This document shows, in pieces, positions 8,301 through 15,772 of a stretch of DNA of 39,027 nucleotides. The position numbers were made by a program, and so were the translations under genes. This DNA is from a bacterium (lineage in GTDB: Bacteria; Bacillota_I; Bacilli_A; RF39; UBA660), in the NCBI GenBank assembly GCA_030531905.1, contig JAUNMG010000013.1, positions 1-39,027 of the forward strand, in the 5' to 3' direction. Numbering within the stretch: position 1 is the stretch's first letter; each line of letters starts with the position of its first letter. Below the pieces are notes generated by a model, which searched no databases, was not told the DNA's origin, and saw nothing but the letters and a program-made list of their open reading frames with translations.

Positions 8301-9404
8301 TTGAATAAATTAAATGAAAAAAAAGCAAAAATATATTTAAAAATAATTTCTAATGTTCTTTTAGGTGAAAATTTTTCTAAAAAGGGAACATTTAAAGAAT
8401 TATGCGATAAACTAATTCTTAATATAGATACTATCAAATCTAATCAAAAAGTTAAAACTGGTAATGGTGATTCAGATGGTGGTTGTATAATAAAAAAAGG
8501 TATGGTTGAAGAATATGATGGCTACGATGTTAGAATACCTGAATATAAATTTTTTCAACAAAAAAGCGAAAAAGAATGGGTAATTCATGCAGGTATACAT
8601 GAGTTTTGTCATGCTTGTACTAATATATTAAATCTAGTATATTCGAAAAATGAAAATGGAATTATTGTTGGAAAAGAGTTAAGAAAAAATACAAATGGAT
8701 TAATTAAAACTACAGATGTTAAAACTGGAGAATTTTGTTCCCAACATTTCTATTTTAAATTATTTAATGAAACAATGATGGATATTATGACTATGATTGC
8801 AATAGAACATGATATAACCAAAACTGATAAAATTAAAGATGTTTTGACTGGAGATATAATTAATTATAATTCTTATTTCGGAAATTTTATTCCATTAACA
8901 TTATTATACATATCTGCCTTTTCAAATACGACTAATCCAAATTATATAGATGCCATTAACAATGAGAACGGAATGGTATTTGATGAAATCATAACTGATA
9001 AAAGACAAAGGCTTTATGCAAATGATTTTATTTATGGAAGTTTTTGCGATCCTTTATCTATTGAAATTGAATTTGATAAATATGTAAAAAAAGGTATATT
9101 CAGTGAAATATCAAAAACTATGGACTTATATTATATTAAAAGATTGAACAATTATGATTCTAATTTTGTGAAGTATAATATAAAAAATTTAGTATGTTTC
9201 TTAGATAGTAAAATGAAAGATTATATTAATAGGGAAATTTTTACTGAAGAATATGCTAATAATATTATTGATAATTTTAGTATTCAATTAAACAAAGTAT
9301 TGCAGTTTTATAATGTTGAACTAACTGAAAAAGAAATACAAAGTATAAAAGAAAAAGGAATAAAAATATCACAAAATTCTATTGGTACTGTTGGACTAAA
9401 ATAA
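8301..9404 (+). CDS. Gluzincin-like metallopeptidase protein (HExxH...NExxxD)
   Basis: 367 residues from TTG 8301, with TAAGGA about ten bases upstream; GTG 8292 and TTG 8277 are alternatives in frame. HEFCH at residues 100-104 fits the zinc motif HExxH, and NETMMD at 156-161 fits the NExxxD third-ligand motif of gluzincins such as thermolysin. No signal peptide or membrane segment is visible, so it would act in the cytoplasm or be exported another way. The rest of the chain has no motif I know. It is the cargo-like third gene of the recombinase-relaxase module. A peptidase or effector role is inferred from two short motifs only. Confidence 0.65.
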   Translation: MNKLNEKKAKIYLKIISNVLLGENFSKKGTFKELCDKLILNIDTIKSNQKVKTGNGDSDGGCIIKKGMVEEYDGYDVRIPEYKFFQQKSEKEWVIHAGIHEFCHACTNILNLVYSKNENGIIVGKELRKNTNGLIKTTDVKTGEFCSQHFYFKLFNETMMDIMTMIAIEHDITKTDKIKDVLTGDIINYNSYFGNFIPLTLLYISAFSNTTNPNYIDAINNENGMVFDEIITDKRQRLYANDFIYGSFCDPLSIEIEFDKYVKKGIFSEISKTMDLYYIKRLNNYDSNFVKYNIKNLVCFLDSKMKDYINREIFTEEYANNIIDNFSIQLNKVLQFYNVELTEKEIQSIKEKGIKISQNSIGTVGLK

Positions 9405-9407
9405 AAA

Positions 9408-9425
9408 GACAAGCATTTGCTTGTC
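9408..9425 (-). terminator. Perfect hairpin, terminator on the minus strand
   Basis: GACAAGCA (9408-9415) and TGCTTGTC (9418-9425) pair perfectly. On the minus strand the hairpin is followed by TTTTTATTTT, so it should terminate leftward transcription from the gene at 9639-10133. Confidence 0.55.
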
Positions 9426-9430
9426 AGTAA

Positions 9431-9488
9431 TATCTATTTCCAATAGATAAAACACACTTCTCTATTGGCAGAGCCAATAGAGTGTGTG
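9431..9488. repeat. Two further stem-loops in the mobile-element 3' region
   Basis: TATCTATT/AATAGATA pair around TCC at 9431-9449. Then CTCTATTGGC (9460-9469) and GCCAATAGAG (9473-9482) pair around a 3-base loop, extended by CACAC/GTGTG (9453-9457, 9484-9488). No T-run follows on the plus strand. The stretch 9405-9638 holds no gene and is filled by these hairpins and the terminator at 9515. The sequence around 9430-9463 resembles 3630-3658. Confidence 0.55.
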
Positions 9489-9514
9489 CAAAGGAAAATC
9501 CCTTTTGAAACCCT

Positions 9515-9565
9515 AAAACATAATTAAGCAAGAACTCTTCGTTCAAGCAAAATTATGTTTTTTTG
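9515..9565 (+). terminator. Rho-independent terminator of the recombinase-relaxase-peptidase module
   Basis: AAAACATAATT (9515-9525) pairs perfectly with AATTATGTTTT (9551-9561). A GAAC/GTTC inner hairpin lies in the loop, and a seven-T run starts inside the 3' arm. Confidence 0.8.
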
Positions 9566-9638
9566 AATTGCAATAAATTGCAATTATTTTTTTAAAAAAT
9601 TTGTAATGAAAATAAATATTAAATATATATCGATTTGA

Positions 9639-10133
9639 TTACATTGTTTTATTATGTTCTTCAATTAATGTTTTATTAATAATACCAAGTTGAGGAACAT
9701 CTAATGATTGTGTAATGTAATCAATATCAACAAATTCATCTTCATCTTCTTTCATTATTCCTATACCATTTTCTTTCATTATTCTTGAAAATGATTCAAA
9801 ATCAACTATACCAGATCCATCTTTGATAGGAAAAATGTCTCCTTGTTGATCTTCATAAAAAGAACAAACAAAAACATGCTTTTTATCAATTTCATCAGTT
9901 TCTCTAAGTTTTTCCCATATTTTATCGCTATTTTCTCGAGAACTAGTATCAAAAGTCATTTTTAATGCTGATTGAACAGAAATAAGTGGGCAAAGATTCA
10001 TACTATATGGAGTTGGATTGTTTGCTATTGTAGTAGCAATTTTTTCTGAATTATAATTATATTCTTCATTCTTACTATTATCAATTATTGTTCCATTTCC
10101 ACCTAGAATAATATAAGCATTTTTTATTTCCAT
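9639..10133 (-). CDS. Hypothetical protein, accessory region
   Basis: 164 residues from ATG 10133, with GGGAGG seven bases upstream. An in-frame ATG at 10151 would place the start before this ribosome binding site and is less likely. It begins MEIKNAYIILGGNGTIIDN and is acidic with NPTPYSMNLCPLISV in the middle and a DEDEFVDIDYITQSLD segment near the end. It has no membrane segment and no motif I recognise. It is convergent with the mobile element's last gene and probably ends at the minus-strand hairpin at 9408-9425. Confidence 0.65.
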   Translation of the reverse strand: MEIKNAYIILGGNGTIIDNSKNEEYNYNSEKIATTIANNPTPYSMNLCPLISVQSALKMTFDTSSRENSDKIWEKLRETDEIDKKHVFVCSFYEDQQGDIFPIKDGSGIVDFESFSRIMKENGIGIMKEDEDEFVDIDYITQSLDVPQLGIINKTLIEEHNKTM

Positions 10134-10154
10134 AACATAACCTCCCATCACAAT

Positions 10155-10183
10155 TTTATCACATATTTTATTAAATTTATCAA
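10155..10183 (-). promoter_or_regulatory. Promoter of the 9639-10133 gene
   Basis: On the minus strand: TTGATA (10183-10178), 17-base spacer, GATAAA (10160-10155). The start would fall just before the GGGAGG ribosome binding site. Confidence 0.5.
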
Positions 10184-10494
10184 TTTTATGTAAAATTAGA
10201 CATTTTTTCTCTAAAAATGTAAATATTGTGATATACCTATATTAGTTAGTAAATTATTATTACCTATTAATGTTTGTAAGAAAAGTTATTCGACTTCTTC
10301 TTCACAGGCACCATCAAATAATTTATCCTAACTATTGTTGGATTTAAATATATATGGTATCAAATTAATTTCAAAGAAAGTTTGTTTTTTACATTTTAGG
10401 AAAGAAAAATTGGATGCTATCTTGAAGAATGTTGAGTTTTAAATTAAAAGTGATTAAAAAACACAATATTATTTATATAAAAAGGAGTATATTT
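10184..10494. other. Gene-free stretch with a hairpin and a possible coding remnant
   Basis: ACATTTTT (10200-10207) pairs perfectly with AAAAATGT (10213-10220). On the minus strand, bases about 10317-10279 read in one frame as DKLFDGACEEEVE followed by a stop codon (TAA). That looks like the last codons of a protein whose upstream part is missing (a stop codon lies just before it). I see no complete gene, tRNA or clear promoter here. Confidence 0.3.
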
Positions 10495-10881
10495 ATGAAA
10501 GATAAAGTAGAATATGTAAGAGATAAAGTTAAAGCTGGAGAGTTTACAGTTTTACCAGAAACAATTGCAATTGGTAAAGTGTACAAAATATCAAGAGGTG
10601 ATAGTTTAGAAAAGAATGGTATTGAAAATGGTTTTCTATTTATTCCAAAAGGAAGTGGAATAAAAGAACATCGTCATACAAATGATATTGAATTTTATAC
10701 TTTGGTATGTGGTTCATTAAGCGTTTGTGGAAATAAGCAAGACTTAAATGTGTGTTTAATTGGAGATAAGCACAACATAGATGTGGTTGATGAAGATACT
10801 ATTATTGAAACAAAAAAAATAAGCAAAAATAAAATAATTAATGATTCTTGGAATCGTGGAACAAAGGGTAAATCTATATAA
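10495..10881 (+). CDS. Small cupin-fold protein
   Basis: 128 residues from ATG 10495, with AAAAGGAG eight bases upstream; a longer frame from 10429 lacks a ribosome binding site. Residues from about 59 read HRHTNDIEFYTLVCG, an exact match to the cupin motif 1 pattern HxH(x4)E(x6)G. A weaker motif 2 (LIGDKHNID) follows about 25 residues later. It probably binds a metal and a small ligand. The partner pathway is unknown and neighbours give no hint. The last residues (WNRGTKGKSI) are basic. Only the fold is supported. Confidence 0.7.
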   Translation: MKDKVEYVRDKVKAGEFTVLPETIAIGKVYKISRGDSLEKNGIENGFLFIPKGSGIKEHRHTNDIEFYTLVCGSLSVCGNKQDLNVCLIGDKHNIDVVDEDTIIETKKISKNKIINDSWNRGTKGKSI

Positions 10882-10900
10882 TTATTAGAAGGTGATAGTT

Positions 10901-11155
10901 GTGAATATAGAAAAAGAAATTAAGGAAATTAAAAAAAGAAATAAGAAAGTTGAATTAAATAAGGCATGGGAAACAAGTTTAACAAGAAGAATTTGTATTA
11001 TGTTACTGACATATATTGTAGTTGTTTTATATTCCTTTTCAACTGATAAAATAAATGATATATTTTTAAGTTCTCTTGTTCCTGTAATAGGATTTGCTTT
11101 ATCTAATTTGTCATTAAATGCAGTTAGAAAAATATGGGAGAGAAAAATTAAATAA
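10901..11155 (+). CDS. Small membrane protein with basic N-terminal helix
   Basis: 84 residues from GTG 10901, with AGAAGG nine bases upstream; GTG 10892 in frame overlaps that ribosome binding site. A charged N-terminal helix (KEIKEIKKRNKKVELNKAWE) precedes two hydrophobic segments (about 32-48 and 56-72), then a short basic tail (KIWERKIK). The topology suggests cytoplasmic ends and two membrane passes. It starts 20 bases after the cupin stop, so the two may share an mRNA. The function is not recognised. Confidence 0.6.
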   Translation: MNIEKEIKEIKKRNKKVELNKAWETSLTRRICIMLLTYIVVVLYSFSTDKINDIFLSSLVPVIGFALSNLSLNAVRKIWERKIK

Positions 11156-11166
11156 CTTATTTGGAT

Positions 11167-11313
11167 ATGCAAAGAAATCCACATATTTTTCAACCTACTG
11201 AGGAAGAAAAAAACTTTACACAAGCTTTTAGAGTTTTCGAAGAAAGCAAAAAAATGGGCAAAATATATGCGATAATAATGAAAATAAAAGTGGAAAATCC
11301 AGATAAACAATAA
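11167..11313 (+). CDS. Possible 48-aa protein
   Basis: A short open frame MQRNPHIFQPTEEEKNFTQA and onward to VENPDKQ, charged and soluble, starting 11 bases after the preceding stop and ending right before a terminator. The composition is protein-like, but no Shine-Dalgarno sequence precedes the ATG (or the TTG at 11161). It could be translated by reinitiation or be the remnant of a longer gene. Confidence 0.35.
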   Translation: MQRNPHIFQPTEEEKNFTQAFRVFEESKKMGKIYAIIMKIKVENPDKQ

Positions 11314-11317
11314 TGTT

Positions 11318-11346
11318 AGTCTAGTTGTTTACCTAGGCTTTTTTTA
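11318..11346 (+). terminator. Rho-independent terminator of the cupin operon
   Basis: AGTCTAG (11318-11324) pairs with CTAGGCT (11333-11339), one wobble, followed by seven T. Confidence 0.7.
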
Positions 11347-11353
11347 TTGTGTA

Positions 11354-11362
11354 TGTTATAAT
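11354..11362 (+). promoter_or_regulatory. Extended -10 promoter giving a leaderless mRNA
   Basis: TGTTATAAT: TG at 11354-11355 and TATAAT at 11357-11362. The ATG at 11369 lies six bases downstream, where transcription itself should begin. No clear -35 box is seen; the spacer region overlaps the preceding terminator's T-run. Confidence 0.6.
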
Positions 11363-11368
11363 ATTTCT

Positions 11369-11902
11369 ATGATGAAAGATATTAGTAAAATTAAAGATTG
11401 TAGAAGATGTTCTTTGTATAAAAACCAATTACCTTTACTTGATGATATTAAAGATATAGATGTTATGTGGGTAGGTTTAAGTGCTAAAGAAGTTAATGAC
11501 ATAGATAAAAATATACCACTAGAAAATAATACTAATAGTGGGAGAATTATAGAAAAAATTGAAAATAATTTTGATGGTATTAGTTTTTATAAAACCAATT
11601 TAGTTAAGTGTTTACCCTTAGATAGTAATAAAAAATTAAGATATCCAACTAAGAAAGAAATTGATATGTGTATAAATAATTTACTTTGTGAAATATCTTA
11701 TTTTAAACCTAGAGTTATATTTTTATTAGGTAATAAGGTTTCTTCTTATGTAGAAAAATATTTAAAAAATAATAATATATTAATTAATTCTAAAATTATA
11801 ACTATTTATCATCCATCATATATTTGGATATATAAGAAAAAAGAACTTGATAAATATATAGAAGATATTACACTTAAGATAAAAGAAAATATTAATATTT
11901 AG
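11369..11902 (+). CDS. Uracil-DNA glycosylase superfamily protein (family 4-like)
   Basis: 177 residues. The order of motifs fits family-4-type uracil-DNA glycosylases: CRRCSLYKNQLP at the N-terminus (first two Fe-S cysteines), VMWVGLSAKE in place of the usual GEAPG-like motif, YKTNLVKCLP, RYPTKKEIDMCINNL, PRVIFLLGNKVSSY, and a late TIYHPSYIW with the catalytic-loop His-Pro-Ser. It would excise uracil from DNA. The first active-site motif is divergent, so activity is uncertain. The mRNA is probably leaderless because the -10 box ends six bases before the ATG. Confidence 0.75.
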   Translation: MMKDISKIKDCRRCSLYKNQLPLLDDIKDIDVMWVGLSAKEVNDIDKNIPLENNTNSGRIIEKIENNFDGISFYKTNLVKCLPLDSNKKLRYPTKKEIDMCINNLLCEISYFKPRVIFLLGNKVSSYVEKYLKNNNILINSKIITIYHPSYIWIYKKKELDKYIEDITLKIKENINI

Positions 11903-11931
11903 AACTGTTTAACAATTTAGACTTTAAAAAA

Positions 11932-11963
11932 TCTTACGATAATGTTATTATATTATTGTAAGA
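11932..11963 (+). promoter_or_regulatory. Extended -10 promoter inside an 11-bp inverted repeat
   Basis: TGTTATTAT (11943-11951) is an extended -10 element. It is bracketed by TCTTACGATAA (11932-11942) and its near-perfect inverse TTATTGTAAGA (11953-11963). The repeat may be an operator controlling the downstream membrane protein, or a start-proximal RNA hairpin. Confidence 0.45.
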
Positions 11964-11978
11964 ATAGAAGGTGGATAG

Positions 11979-12536
11979 ATGGATTTTATTATTACGTTTT
12001 TTAGGGACATACTTGATGGTCCTTTATATATAATAGTAGCAATTATATCAGGAATATTAATTTGTTCATGTATTGGATATATGGCTGAGGTTAGTTTAAA
12101 TAAGAAAAAAGCAAAGAAAGAGTATGAAGAATCGCATGCTGATCTTTCGTCTGCTTCTATTAATCAAGTAGAAAGTCAAGGTCAAGCATCAATGCCTATA
12201 TCTGATATTTCTAGTCCTGTTAATCAGCCTCAACCAACAAATCAAACAGTTTCTAATCAAGCAGTAGGTGTTAAGGCCACTACTATTCCAACTCAAAATT
12301 TAGAACTAAATTCAAATATTAATCAACAACCTATGAATATTAACTCTACAATTCCAGAAATTGGAACAAGTCAAAATATGAATCAACCTCTAACTATGGG
12401 AGGTATTTCAAATACAATGCCAACTTCTGCGATAAATAATATTCCAGTACCAACAAATAACATCCCAAATGCTATTAATTCTGGAATGATACCACCAACA
12501 GTTACACAAACACAACAAATAAATAACAATCAATAG
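11979..12536 (+). CDS. Single-pass membrane protein with long N/Q/P/S-rich tail
   Basis: 185 residues with AGAAGGTGG before the ATG. Residues about 12-38 form one membrane helix (PLYIIVAIISGILICSCIGY), followed by a basic KKKAKKEYEE stretch. Residues about 55-185 are low-complexity and probably disordered, rich in Asn, Gln, Pro, Ser and Thr (for example NQPQPTNQTVSNQ and NNIPVPTNNIPN). The basic patch after the helix favours a cytoplasmic tail. I know no family for it. It precedes cdaA by 65 bases, but cdaA has its own promoter. Such tails often act as scaffolds, which is only a suggestion here. Confidence 0.7.
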   Translation: MDFIITFFRDILDGPLYIIVAIISGILICSCIGYMAEVSLNKKKAKKEYEESHADLSSASINQVESQGQASMPISDISSPVNQPQPTNQTVSNQAVGVKATTIPTQNLELNSNINQQPMNINSTIPEIGTSQNMNQPLTMGGISNTMPTSAINNIPVPTNNIPNAINSGMIPPTVTQTQQINNNQ

Positions 12537-12541
12537 ATAAC

Positions 12542-12570
12542 TTTACTAATTAGATAAAATTTTGTATACT
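12542..12570 (+). promoter_or_regulatory. Promoter of cdaA-cdaR
   Basis: TTTACT (12542-12547), 17-base spacer, TATACT (12565-12570). The 5' UTR would be about 25 bases including GGAGACG. Confidence 0.65.
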
Positions 12571-12601
12571 AGATAAATATGAATATAAAGGAGACGATGT
12601 A

Positions 12602-13435
12602 ATGACAATAACAGTTACAGATATAATTAATATAGCAAGAAAGCTAATTGATGTATCACTTGTTTGGTTAATATTTTATTTCATTTTAAAGAATATTAAG
12701 AATAATGTAAAACTAAGTATGTTATTTAAAGGAGTAGTAATAATCATTATCTTGATGTTTGTTAGTCAAGGATTAGGATTAACTACTGTTAGGGTTTTGC
12801 TTGAATATATTATTCAGTGGGGACCAGTTGCTTTAATGATTATCTTTCAACCAGAAATTAGAAATATTTTGGAACAACTTGGAAGAAGTCAATTGTTAGG
12901 AAGACATAAAGTATTAACAGTTGATGAAAGAGAGCACTTAGTTTATGAAATAGTTCAAGCTATGGATTATTTAAGAAAAGAAAGAATTGGAGCTTTGATT
13001 GTTCTTGAACGTGATATTAGTTTAGGAAACTATATAGATAAAGCTAAGAAAATATATGCAGATTTAACAAGTGACCTTTTAATAGCAATATTCTATGAAG
13101 GTAATCCATTACATGATGGTGGAGTTATTATTCAAGGAGATAGAATAAGCTGTGCAGGAGCAGTATTCCCTACAAGCAATAGTACTAAGATTAATAGGAG
13201 ACTTGGTACTAGACATAGAGCAGCTTTAGGTATCAGTGAAGAAACAGATTGTATTTCACTAATTGTTTCAGAAGAAACTGGTAGAATGTCTGTTGCTGTT
13301 AAAGGTGAATTATATTACAATTTATCTTTAGATGATATTCGTATTATGTTAATTGATGAGTTAAGACCAAAGCAAGATATGAATTTAGATGAAGATGAAA
13401 TAGATGAGGAAGAGATATATGAAGAAAATAATTAA
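12602..13435 (+). CDS. cdaA: Diadenylate cyclase CdaA (c-di-AMP synthase)
   Basis: 277 residues. Three N-terminal membrane helices (to about residue 85) precede a DAC domain that joins two ATP into c-di-AMP at the inner face of the membrane. Catalytic motifs: LHDGG at 170-174 (the family usually has DGA) and TRHRAALG with RHR at 204-206. IVSEETG follows. The C-terminus is very acidic (DEDEIDEEEIYEENN). It overlaps cdaR by 17 bases and should form the CdaA-CdaR complex. c-di-AMP controls potassium and osmolyte transport in Bacillota. Confidence 0.95.
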   Translation: MTITVTDIINIARKLIDVSLVWLIFYFILKNIKNNVKLSMLFKGVVIIIILMFVSQGLGLTTVRVLLEYIIQWGPVALMIIFQPEIRNILEQLGRSQLLGRHKVLTVDEREHLVYEIVQAMDYLRKERIGALIVLERDISLGNYIDKAKKIYADLTSDLLIAIFYEGNPLHDGGVIIQGDRISCAGAVFPTSNSTKINRRLGTRHRAALGISEETDCISLIVSEETGRMSVAVKGELYYNLSLDDIRIMLIDELRPKQDMNLDEDEIDEEEIYEENN

Positions 13436-14774
13436 TTTTATCGCAAGATTTTTGCATCATATTGGATCATTCTTTGACAAATGGCTAATTACTCCTATTA
13501 CAAAATTTATTTTAAAGATAACAGATTTATTTAAAAACAATAGTAAAAGTTTTGATAGATTTATGAGTAAAAAATCAACTTTGATAGTTATTAGTTTACT
13601 TCTTGCTTTTGCAGTATTTGTTTTAATAGATCAAGAGTCAAGTGTTATGGCTGATCAATATGCTGAAATTTTATATAATCAACCAGTAACTGCAGTTTAT
13701 AATGAAGAATTATATGTTGTAGAAGGATTACCAAAATCAGTTGATATTACATTAGTTGGTGAAAAAAGACATATTTTCCTAGCTAAACAATCTCCTTCTA
13801 AAGGAGTTTCAGTAGATTTAACTGGTCTTGGTGAAGGAAATCATAAAGTAACACTTAAGTATTCTCAAAAATTAAAGTCTCTAGATTATAAACTAGATCC
13901 TTCAACTGTGACAGTTACAATTTATCCAAAAGTATCTGCTACTAAGAGTCTTACTTATGATGTTTTACATAAAGATGACTTAGATACAAAATTATCTATT
14001 AAAAATGTTGAACTTGACCGTGATAATGTAATTATTAAGGGTGCTGAATATAAACTTAAGAAAGTTGCTACTGTTAAGGCATTAGTGGATGTTGATGAAA
14101 TTACTAATCCAAAAGCAGGAGATATTACTTTAAAAGATGTTGATTTAGTAGCATACGATACTGATGGTAAAGTAGTAGATGTTGAAATAGTTCCTAAAAA
14201 GGTTACTGCTAAAGTAACAATAACATCTCCAAGTAAAGAAGTTCCTATTAAGATAGTTCCAAAGGGAGATTTAGCAACAGGTAAATCAATTCAATCAACT
14301 GACTTAAGTGTTGAAAAAGTAGTTGTTTATGGTAGTGAAGAAGCTATTAATGATATTGAATATTTACCAGTAGAAATAGATGTTGATGGACTTGCAAGTA
14401 ATAAAACATACAAGGTAACATTAAAGAAACCTAGTGGTATTACAGCTATAAGTTCTAAGACATTAACTGTTACTGTAAATGTTGATTCTTCAACAAGTAA
14501 GGAAATTCCAAATATTTCTATTGCAACTGAAAATCTAGATAGCAAATATAAAGTACAAGCTTTATCAGAAGCTGATAGTAAAGTAGTTGTTATAGTTAAA
14601 GGTAGTCAAGATGTTGTTAATAAAGTTGATGCAAATTCTATCACTGCTTACATTGATCTTAAGGGCTATGGTGTTGGTGAGCATGAAGTAGAAGTTAAGG
14701 TTAAGGGTGAAGATTTGAAACTTTCATATACATCTAAGACAAAGAAAGTTAAAGTTAGAATTAGTGAAAAGTAA
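13419..14774 (+). CDS. cdaR: CdaA regulator CdaR (YbbR-domain protein)
   Basis: 451 residues from ATG 13419, with GAGGAAGAG upstream inside cdaA; ATG 13404 in frame is possible. One membrane helix (about residues 53-72, TLIVISLLLAFAVFVLI) anchors a large extracellular part made of repeated YbbR-like beta domains with proline/valine-rich strands (VTVTIYPKV, VTAKVTITSPSKEV, LTVTVNVD). It modulates CdaA activity from outside the cell. glmM, the usual third gene of this operon, does not follow; two terminators do. Confidence 0.9.
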   Translation: MKKIINFIARFLHHIGSFFDKWLITPITKFILKITDLFKNNSKSFDRFMSKKSTLIVISLLLAFAVFVLIDQESSVMADQYAEILYNQPVTAVYNEELYVVEGLPKSVDITLVGEKRHIFLAKQSPSKGVSVDLTGLGEGNHKVTLKYSQKLKSLDYKLDPSTVTVTIYPKVSATKSLTYDVLHKDDLDTKLSIKNVELDRDNVIIKGAEYKLKKVATVKALVDVDEITNPKAGDITLKDVDLVAYDTDGKVVDVEIVPKKVTAKVTITSPSKEVPIKIVPKGDLATGKSIQSTDLSVEKVVVYGSEEAINDIEYLPVEIDVDGLASNKTYKVTLKKPSGITAISSKTLTVTVNVDSSTSKEIPNISIATENLDSKYKVQALSEADSKVVVIVKGSQDVVNKVDANSITAYIDLKGYGVGEHEVEVKVKGEDLKLSYTSKTKKVKVRISEK

Positions 14775-14800
14775 ATCTAAGTGGTTTACTTTTTCTTTTT
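14767..14800 (+). terminator. First terminator after cdaR
   Basis: AAAAGTAAA (14767-14775, spanning the stop codon) pairs with TTTACTTTT (14785-14793), followed by more T. Confidence 0.65.
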
Positions 14801-14801
14801 C

Positions 14802-14821
14802 GACAAAACTTGTCTTTTTTT
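14802..14821 (+). terminator. Second, tandem terminator after cdaR
   Basis: GACAA (14802-14806), AAC loop, TTGTC (14810-14814), then seven T. The two terminators in series isolate spo0A from cdaAR read-through. Confidence 0.65.
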
Positions 14822-14848
14822 GCGCTTTAAAAAATTTTTATATTGGTA

Positions 14849-14854
14849 TATAAT
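14849..14854 (+). promoter_or_regulatory. -10 box of the spo0A promoter
   Basis: TATAAT at 14849-14854. A matching -35 box is weak (TTTAAA at 14826-14831, 17-base spacer). I did not find a convincing sigma-H or Spo0A box, though one could be degenerate. Confidence 0.45.
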
Positions 14855-14886
14855 ATAGTTGCGTGCAGTATAGGGAAGGAGAAATA

Positions 14887-15663
14887 ATGGAAAAAACAAG
14901 ATTATTAGTGATTGATGATAATAAAGAATTAATCAGTATGATAAAGGAGTATTTTAGTAAACACGCAAGCATTGAGGTTGCAATGGAGGCACATGATGGA
15001 GTTGAAGGGTTAAATATAATAGAAAAACAAGCTGATAAATTTGATGTTATGGTACTTGATTTGATAATGCCAAACAAAGATGGAATATCAGTTCTTGAAT
15101 ATATGAAAAAGAAAAATATTGAAAGAAAGACAATTGTTTTAACTTCATATAATACACCAGATATAATAAGAAGAGTATCTGAATTAGGGGTAAATTATTA
15201 TATTTTAAAACCATTTGAATTATCAGATTTAGAGAAAAGAGTTCTAGAAATAACTGATAATAACAATTACAAATCTAAGAGTATTGATTTATATCGAAAT
15301 AATTTAGAAAAATCAACGACTAAAATTTTACATGAGTTAGGAATGCCATCTCATATAAAAGGTTATCAATATATAAGAGATGGAATAATGATGCTTTATG
15401 AAAGACCAGATGTAATTGGAGGAATTACCAAGGAGTTATATCCAGAAGTAGCCGAAAAGTATTCAACAACAGTATCTAGGGTTGAAAGAGCAATACGTCA
15501 TGCCATAGAAGTTAGTTGGAATAGAGGCAATTGGCAATTAATGGAAGAAATATTTGGACATAGTGTTGATATTGATAAAGCAAAACCAACTAATTCAGAA
15601 TTTATTGTAACAATTGCAGATAAATTACGATTAGAATTTAATGAAGCCTCAGCAGTAAAGTAA
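14887..15663 (+). CDS. spo0A: Sporulation master regulator Spo0A
   Basis: 258 residues from ATG 14887, with AAGGAGA upstream. The N-terminal receiver domain has Asp10-Asp11, the phosphoacceptor Asp58 in [10 protein letters not shown], and a late LKPF lysine. The C-terminal DNA-binding domain (about 145-258) is the characteristic Spo0A fold with [20 protein letters not shown], then [15 protein letters not shown] and the recognition segment [15 protein letters not shown]. When phosphorylated it would switch on sporulation and stationary-phase genes. Its presence implies that the organism forms spores or descends recently from one that did. Confidence 0.95.
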   Translation: MEKTRLLVIDDNKELISMIKEYFSKHASIEVAMEAHDGVEGLNIIEKQADKFDVMVLDLIMPNKDGISVLEYMKKKNIERKTIVLTSYNTPDIIRRVSELGVNYYILKPFELSDLEKRVLEITDNNNYKSKSIDLYRNNLEKSTTKILHELGMPSHIKGYQYIRDGIMMLYERPDVIGGITKELYPEVAEKYSTTVSRVERAIRHAIEVSWNRGNWQLMEEIFGHSVDIDKAKPTNSEFIVTIADKLRLEFNEASAVK

Positions 15664-15690
15664 GACGAGCAGTATTAGTCTTTTTATTTT
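15662..15690 (+). terminator. Probable weak terminator after spo0A
   Basis: AAGAC (15662-15666) pairs with GTCTT (15678-15682), followed by TTTTATTTT. The stem is only five base pairs. Confidence 0.4.
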
Positions 15691-15710
15691 GCAAATTTTT
15701 AAGACTTTTA

Positions 15711-15739
15711 TTGACTAAAATATAAAAAAATAATATACT
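15711..15739 (+). promoter_or_regulatory. Promoter of the AAA/DUF4143 ATPase gene
   Basis: TTGACT (15711-15716), 17-base spacer, TATACT (15734-15739). Confidence 0.75.
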
Positions 15740-15772
15740 TATTTTAGAAAATATGTAGGGAGATGACACTTT

